Below are positions 59,943-64,000 of a stretch of DNA of 64,000 nucleotides, in pieces. Each line of letters begins with the position of its first letter. Position 1 is the stretch's first letter. The position numbers and the translations under genes are program-made. Below the pieces are notes generated by a model, which was not told where the DNA came from, made no database searches, and worked only from the letters and a program-made list of their open reading frames with translations. Origin of the DNA: Povalibacter uvarum (GTDB lineage Bacteria > Pseudomonadota > Gammaproteobacteria > Steroidobacterales > Steroidobacteraceae). The DNA is taken from the NCBI RefSeq assembly GCF_014202975.1, contig NZ_JACHHZ010000002.1, forward strand, positions 558,001 through 622,000. The letters are read 5' to 3'.

Positions 59943-61145
59943 TTAGTTGACCGTCTTGCTTGCAACGTTCGAGAGCGAGCTCTCGGCACCGCCCGACGTC
60001 AACGACTTCACTGCGAAGTAGTACGTCGCCGGCGACAGGTTCTCGATCACGTACGTCGACACGCTCGGGTTGTTGACCTGCACGGTCTGGTTCAACGAGT
60101 TCGAGCTCGTGCCGTAGTAGATACGGTAGCCGCTCAGATTGGTGAGCGACGAGCCGTCCGTGTTACGGGTCGGCGGCGTCCACGAGAGCGACGCAGTGCC
60201 GTTCGCCGTTGCGGTCACACTGATCGAGAAGGCCGACAGCGAAGCGGATGCTTTGCCATCGCTCACCTTGATCACGATGTTCGAGTACGTTCCGACCTGA
60301 GCGGCCGTCGGCGTGCCCGAGAGGCGACCGGTCGAAGCGCTGAACGTGGCCCACGACGGCTTGTTCGTGATGGTGAAGGTCAGCGAGTCGCCGTTGGCGT
60401 CGCTCGCGCTCGGCGTGAACGAATAGGCGCTGCCTGCCTTGATCGACGTCGTCGGCGTGCCGCTGATGCGCGGTGCCGTGTTAGACGAACCGGAGGACTT
60501 CACCTGGATCGTGAATGCCGGCAGCGATGCCGTCACCTTGCCGTCGCTCACCTTGATGACGATGTTCGAATACGTGCCCACGTGGCTGCTCGTCGGCGAA
60601 CCCGACAGCTGGCCGGTGGACGTGCTGAAAGTCGCCCACGACGGACGGTTCGTGATCGTGAAGCCGAGCGAGTTGCCGTCCGGATCGGAAGCGGTCGGCC
60701 GGAAGCTGTAGGAACTGCCCACCGTCACCGACGTCGCCGGAGAACCTGAGATCGTCGGCGCACGATTCGAGCCGGACGACGACTTCACGGCGATCGAGAA
60801 GCGCGGCAGCGCTTTGGCATTCACGCCGTCCCACGCATAGATCTCGATGCTGGAGGAAGTACCCGCGCTCCTCGGCGTGCCGCTCAGCTTGCCGGTCGTG
60901 CGACTGAAAGTCGCCCACGACGGCTGGTTGCGGATACCGAAGCTCACGTACTTGCCTTCCGGATCGCGAGCCGAAGGCGTGAACGAATAAGCCTGACCGA
61001 CGGTTGCTGTCGTCGACGGCGTGCCCGAGATCACGGGAGGTTTGTTGATTGCGGCATTGGCCAGGGGCATGAAGCCAGCGGCAGCGATGAACGCAAGAAG
61101 GAACCGTTGCACGCTGCCCGGTACGGTGCGCTGTGCGATAGACAT
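59943..61145 (-). CDS. Exported putative-Ig (He_PIG) repeat protein with fibronectin-III domain
   Basis: A 400-aa secreted protein with signal VQRFLLAFIAAAGFMPLANA. Three tandem He_PIG-type domains follow (each about 90 residues, with APTISGSPATSVTVGSSYSF-type starts and PSWATFSTSTGQLSGSPT-type ends), joined by serine-rich KSSGS linkers. The second and third are very alike. A C-terminal FN3 domain (ASLSWTPPTRNTDGSSLTNL, YYFAVKSLTSGGAESSL) ends at VASKTVN. No anchor is visible. Its long leader contains a c-di-GMP riboswitch, which points to a biofilm matrix or adhesion role; that role is inference. Confidence 0.88.
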   Translation of the reverse strand: MSIAQRTVPGSVQRFLLAFIAAAGFMPLANAAINKPPVISGTPSTTATVGQAYSFTPSARDPEGKYVSFGIRNQPSWATFSRTTGKLSGTPRSAGTSSSIEIYAWDGVNAKALPRFSIAVKSSSGSNRAPTISGSPATSVTVGSSYSFRPTASDPDGNSLGFTITNRPSWATFSTSTGQLSGSPTSSHVGTYSNIVIKVSDGKVTASLPAFTIQVKSSGSSNTAPRISGTPTTSIKAGSAYSFTPSASDANGDSLTFTITNKPSWATFSASTGRLSGTPTAAQVGTYSNIVIKVSDGKASASLSAFSISVTATANGTASLSWTPPTRNTDGSSLTNLSGYRIYYGTSSNSLNQTVQVNNPSVSTYVIENLSPATYYFAVKSLTSGGAESSLSNVASKTVN

Positions 61146-61201
61146 GGAAGCGACCTCATCGTCTCAAGGACGCAGCCAGTCGCGGTGATCGGCTCCTGAA
61201 G

Positions 61202-61223
61202 GCTGCTGCGGAACTGCAGCAGC
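61202..61223 (-). promoter_or_regulatory. Candidate expression-platform hairpin downstream of the riboswitch
   Basis: GCTGCTGCGGAACTGCAGCA plus GC forms an 8-base stem with a short loop in the leader, between the riboswitch aptamer and the start codon. Read leftward it is followed by CTTC rather than a clear U-run, so it may control translation or act as a weak terminator. About 60 bases separate the aptamer from it. Confidence 0.4.
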
Positions 61224-61282
61224 GGTTCGGGAGTTGCAGGGGACGTGATCGATACCGCAGCAGCGTGCACGCGCACGCCGAT

Positions 61283-61375
61283 GGTGTTTCGGTAGCCCCG
61301 CCATCCTGCGCAACACTGCGCTGGACCGGTGGCTTTGCGTCCCCATCTCACGACGGGTTTGCCCTTTTCAAAACA
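61283..61375 (-). ncRNA. Cyclic-di-GMP-I (GEMM-I) riboswitch
   Basis: On the minus strand the conserved GEMM-I blocks appear in order: AAGGGCAAACC, GGGGACGCAAAGCCACCGG, then a GCGCAGTGTTGCGC stem and GATGGCGGGGCTACCG. Pairing segment P1 is visible as GTGTTTTG (5' end, 61375-61368) with CGAAACAC (3' end, 61290-61283). This aptamer binds cyclic di-GMP. It lies about 140 bases upstream of the Ig-repeat gene, in the same direction. Confidence 0.92.
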
Positions 61376-61887
61376 CGAAAGCTTCGCCAACCAACGAAGC
61401 ACTCTTTGGTCCATGCAGGCGATTTGCGGCGAAGGTCCAGTGTTCCTTCGCGCCCGTGCAACCCGCTTGGTTGCGACGGCCGTCGTCTTTACCCCATCAC
61501 TCCTGCATCTTCGTGAGATGCGCGCTGAACGTAGTGACGATCGGTTGCCTGCTTGGCGAGCGCGAGTAGACAAAGAAAAGCGTTATGTCGCAAATGTCTG
61601 AGTAGCCCGACAGACGGCTGAATTTTTTTCCGTCGCGTGCAGGACGCTTGACGGTGAATCGCGACAAGGTGTCTGAATCAGCAGGAATATCGATGTTCGG
61701 CAATTTCGCGCGTGCAGCGTCGTGCATGAAATCGATGCGCACTCAGGGAGTGTCTGATAAAAATTGCCGCGTGCAACTGAAGAAAAGATCACACGGCATG
61801 AATGTTCGCCGCGGGTGCGGTTACGAATCGGTCTGAAGGGATTCGTTGTATCGCGCGCAACTTCCTGCACGCGAGTCATCGCATTCG
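61376..61887. other. 512-base region without a recognised gene
   Basis: Between the riboswitch and the ABC permease gene I find no convincing coding sequence. Several AT-richer patches (for example GATAAAAATTGCC near 61755 and GAATTTTTTTCCG near 61620) stand out against the surrounding GC-rich DNA and may hold the promoter of the riboswitch transcript. Short frames present have no ribosome sites or family features. Confidence 0.5.
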
Positions 61888-63066
61888 TCAGCCGAGAATC
61901 GCCTCGCGTCGATACAGACGGGTCGCGATCCAGATCAGGATGAGCCCCAGACCCAGAGTCGTTGCCACTGAGATCGCGACGTGAAGGGGATCGATGCCGT
62001 CGCCGCGCATCAGATCGGTCGCCAGCAGATGCTGGCTGAGACTCGGGATCGCCATGAGATTCGCGGTGGGCCGCGTGCCGTTCATCACGGCGAACATGAT
62101 CGGCGCGAGCGGCACCATGAGCACGACGGACAACCATGTCTGCGCTTCGCGATTGCTGCGCGTAAACGACGCGACAACGGTCATGAGCCCAGCACCGAGC
62201 GGCACGAACGCGACCATCACGCCGAAGATCGCCAGCACGATCTTCGGGCCGAAGTTCGCCGACATGCCCAGCGCCTCCAGGGGCACGAACGACAGCGCGA
62301 TGGCGGTCGCGACCAACGTCAGCAACAGCGACACGGCCATGAAGGCGCAGGTCGCCAGAATCTTCCCGACGATGAGCTGCGCGCGAGTGACCGGCAGTGA
62401 CAGCAACGGCTCGAGCGAACCTCGTTCGCGTTCGCCGGCCGTGGTATCGATCGCCAGATAGAAGCCGCCTACCAGCATCGACATCAGGCAGAAGTAGGTC
62501 ATCATGCCGAGGATCAGCACCGAGCGACCCGCCGGCGTCGCAACGTCGATGCCGCGCACTTCCACAGGCGTCATGACTTCCGGACCGATGCCACGCGCCA
62601 GCAGTCGCAGTGCCGCTGATTGCCGCCCATAGGCATCGAGGAGCCTTCTCGCACGTTCCGTCGTTCCGCCGGCCCGTGTATTCGCCGTATCCAGGACAAG
62701 ATTCAGGGGCGCCGGTTCGCCGCGAGCGAGTTTCTCGCCATATGCGTCGGGCACGATGAGCACGAAGTTGTAGTCGCCGGAGCGCACTTTGGCGACTGCG
62801 TCGTCCGGGCCAAACGCCACGGATTCGATCTCGGCCCCGTGCTCGACGAGGAACTGCATCAGATTCGGTGCGCGCTCGGCACCGATCACCGGCAGCTTCA
62901 GCGGTTGCTCCTGATCGCGAACGGCGCGATTCGACGCGATGGTCGTCGTGAGCGCAAACAGCGCGGGGGCCAGCAGCACGCCGAAGAAGAAAGCGGAAAG
63001 CACCACGCGTCGGTCGCGCAGGTTCTCGAGCACTTCCTTGAGGAACACGGTGCCGAGGATGCTCAT
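61888..63066 (-). CDS. ABC-2 type transporter permease (NatB-like)
   Basis: A 392-aa membrane protein from ATG 63066. The N-terminal helix (VVLSAFFFGVLLAPALFAL) is followed by a large extracytoplasmic domain (residues about 40-175), then six helices, including ILGMMTYFCLMSMLVGGFYL and FMAVSLLLTLVATAIALSFV. The cytoplasmic coupling segment ERERGSLEPLLSLPVTRAQL is the conserved ABC-2 mark. This layout fits NatB-type sodium or peptide/antibiotic exporters. The start overlaps the ATPase stop by four bases. Confidence 0.9.
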   Translation of the reverse strand: MSILGTVFLKEVLENLRDRRVVLSAFFFGVLLAPALFALTTTIASNRAVRDQEQPLKLPVIGAERAPNLMQFLVEHGAEIESVAFGPDDAVAKVRSGDYNFVLIVPDAYGEKLARGEPAPLNLVLDTANTRAGGTTERARRLLDAYGRQSAALRLLARGIGPEVMTPVEVRGIDVATPAGRSVLILGMMTYFCLMSMLVGGFYLAIDTTAGERERGSLEPLLSLPVTRAQLIVGKILATCAFMAVSLLLTLVATAIALSFVPLEALGMSANFGPKIVLAIFGVMVAFVPLGAGLMTVVASFTRSNREAQTWLSVVLMVPLAPIMFAVMNGTRPTANLMAIPSLSQHLLATDLMRGDGIDPLHVAISVATTLGLGLILIWIATRLYRREAILG

Positions 63067-63794
63067 GCCGCATCCTCGGCAGCAGCCGCTGCCCGCACGA
63101 AGGCTTCCTCGAGATCGTTGGTTCCGAGTGCGGCGAGAATCTGCTCCGGTGTTCCCTGAGCTACGACACGCCCGCGCGCGATGATCACGATGTCGTCGCA
63201 CAACGCGGCGACTTCCTGCATGACGTGACTGGAGAACAGCACACAACAACCGCTTTGCTTCAGTTCACGGATCATTTCGCGAAGCATGCGCACCGCGTTG
63301 ACGTCGAGTCCGTTCGTCGGCTCATCGAGGATGACCGTCTTCGGCCGATGGATCAGTGCGCGGGCGAGAGCGACTTTCAATCGCTCACCCTGCGAGTAGC
63401 CCTTCGCGCGCCGGGAAGCGACGGCACTGATCCCCAACCGCTCGATCATCGCGTCGCACGCGTTCCTGAGCTCACTGCCTCTCAGGCCATGGAGTTTGCC
63501 GTAGTACTCGATGTTCTCGCGCCCGGTGAGCTGCACATAGAGTCCGCTCGAATGCGGCAGAACGCCAAGCGACTGCCGCACTGACAACGATTGCGTGGTG
63601 CAGTCATGTCCGTTCACGGTGGCTGAGCCGCTGTCGGCACGCATCACGGTGCTCAGAATGCGCAACGTCGTGGACTTGCCCGCTCCGTTGTGACCGAGCA
63701 GTCCCGTGATCCGACCGTCAGCCGCCGTGAAGGAAACATCATCGAGCGCCTGCACGGCACCGAAGTGTTTGCGGAGATTGGAGACGCGGATCAT
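63063..63794 (-). CDS. ABC transporter ATP-binding protein (NatA-like)
   Basis: A 243-aa ATPase from ATG 63794 (MIRVSNLRKHFGAVQALDDV); the longer frame overlaps the upstream hydrolase gene. Walker A GLLGHNGAGKSTTLRILS, signature KGYSQGERLKVALARAL (S-Q-G-E in place of SGGQ), Walker B TVILDEPTNGLDVNAV and the switch histidine in VLFSSHVMQEV. It pairs with the permease next to it. Both junctions are ATGA overlaps, so the three genes form one tightly coupled operon. Confidence 0.92.
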   Translation of the reverse strand: MIRVSNLRKHFGAVQALDDVSFTAADGRITGLLGHNGAGKSTTLRILSTVMRADSGSATVNGHDCTTQSLSVRQSLGVLPHSSGLYVQLTGRENIEYYGKLHGLRGSELRNACDAMIERLGISAVASRRAKGYSQGERLKVALARALIHRPKTVILDEPTNGLDVNAVRMLREMIRELKQSGCCVLFSSHVMQEVAALCDDIVIIARGRVVAQGTPEQILAALGTNDLEEAFVRAAAAAEDAA

Positions 63795-64000
63795 GGCCCC
63801 GCCCCCGTGAACGACAGCATGAACGGCGCAGGCTTCACACCGTCCAGGCACTTGGTCTCCACTGCCGTTGTGCCGCCACGTACGAATGCCGCCAACACGC
63901 GCGGCATGCACCCCGTGGCGAACTGGCCATGGCCCTGCCCCGCCAGCACAAGGTGCCGGCCGTTGGGATACGACGCGAGTGCACGCTGGCCGTACTCAGC
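63791..64000 (-). CDS. Alpha/beta hydrolase, TAP-like C-terminal region (cut by window edge)
   Basis: The last 69 codons of a leftward gene are present. The translation AEYGQRALASYPNGRHLVLA is followed by GQGHGQFATGCMPRVLAAFV and CLDGVKPAPFMLSFTGAGP. This is the C-terminal TAP-like domain of proline-iminopeptidase or secreted tripeptidyl-aminopeptidase relatives; the His in GQGHG is probably catalytic. Its TGA overlaps the ATPase ATG by four bases, so a peptide-related ABC export system is possible. Confidence 0.75.
   Translation of the reverse strand, partial: AEYGQRALASYPNGRHLVLAGQGHGQFATGCMPRVLAAFVRGGTTAVETKCLDGVKPAPFMLSFTGAGP

Overview
The window is GC-rich, densely packed bacterial chromosome with no rRNA, tRNA, CRISPR array or transposase. 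OxyR, NDH-2, YajQ, PhaB, thiopurine methyltransferase, many lipoprotein and Tat/Sec signal peptides, and an outer-membrane barrel protein point to a Gram-negative, aerobic proteobacterium. The dispersed palindromes and family mix suggest a gammaproteobacterium of the Xanthomonadales/Steroidobacterales type. That placement is inference only.

Layout. 1-4.0 kb: housekeeping and redox genes (oxidoreductase tail, yajQ, NDH-2, Nudix, oxyR, PCuAC copper chaperone). 4.2-11.6 kb: exported choice-of-anchor I protein behind a PhoB-box-like triplet, LCAT-like hydrolase, lipoprotein, isochorismatase-fold hydrolase, Tat-type amidohydrolase and two tandem XapX proteins. 11.6-23.3 kb: the most unusual region. 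A leftward series of three exported DUF11-type proteins precedes a giant protein combining DUF11, OmpA-like and beta-barrel regions; a divergent gene encodes a beta-helix/DUF11 protein. 23.5-28.4 kb: a three-gene 2-oxoacid:ferredoxin oxidoreductase system with its own flavin/Fe-S subunit. 28.4-37.8 kb: an accessory island of about twenty small, unrelated genes, all on the plus strand (acetyltransferases, VOC proteins, HAD phosphatase, extra LspA, ACP-like protein, DUFs), with one probable frameshift. 38-46.7 kb: chromate transporter, tpm, DUF4139 protein, YCII, GH43, CsbD, large catalase, phaB. 46.9-49.3 kb: DUF559 protein and a sigma/anti-sigma-like pair bridged by a hidden 40-codon ORF. 49.5-52.7 kb: acyl-CoA dehydrogenase, SDR and phosphotransferase operon. 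52.9-59.8 kb: Sel1-caspase protein, hydrolases, GDPD, HSDL2-like SDR, TauE permease. 59.9-61.4 kb: an Ig-repeat exported protein under a cyclic-di-GMP (GEMM-I) riboswitch. 61.9-64 kb: an ABC exporter operon coupled to an alpha/beta hydrolase.

How parts work together. Two loci look devoted to building the cell surface: the DUF11/barrel locus and the riboswitch-controlled Ig protein. OxyR, the large catalase, CsbD and the copper chaperone form an oxidative or metal stress layer, though they are scattered. Intergenic DNA is rich in dispersed palindromic repeats of at least four kinds (GTCCGGC-type, CCCGC-type, GCTAGC-type and AACCGC heptads). They sit mostly at gene 3' ends, sometimes supply the last codons and stop, and in two cases lie where the ribosome-binding region should be.
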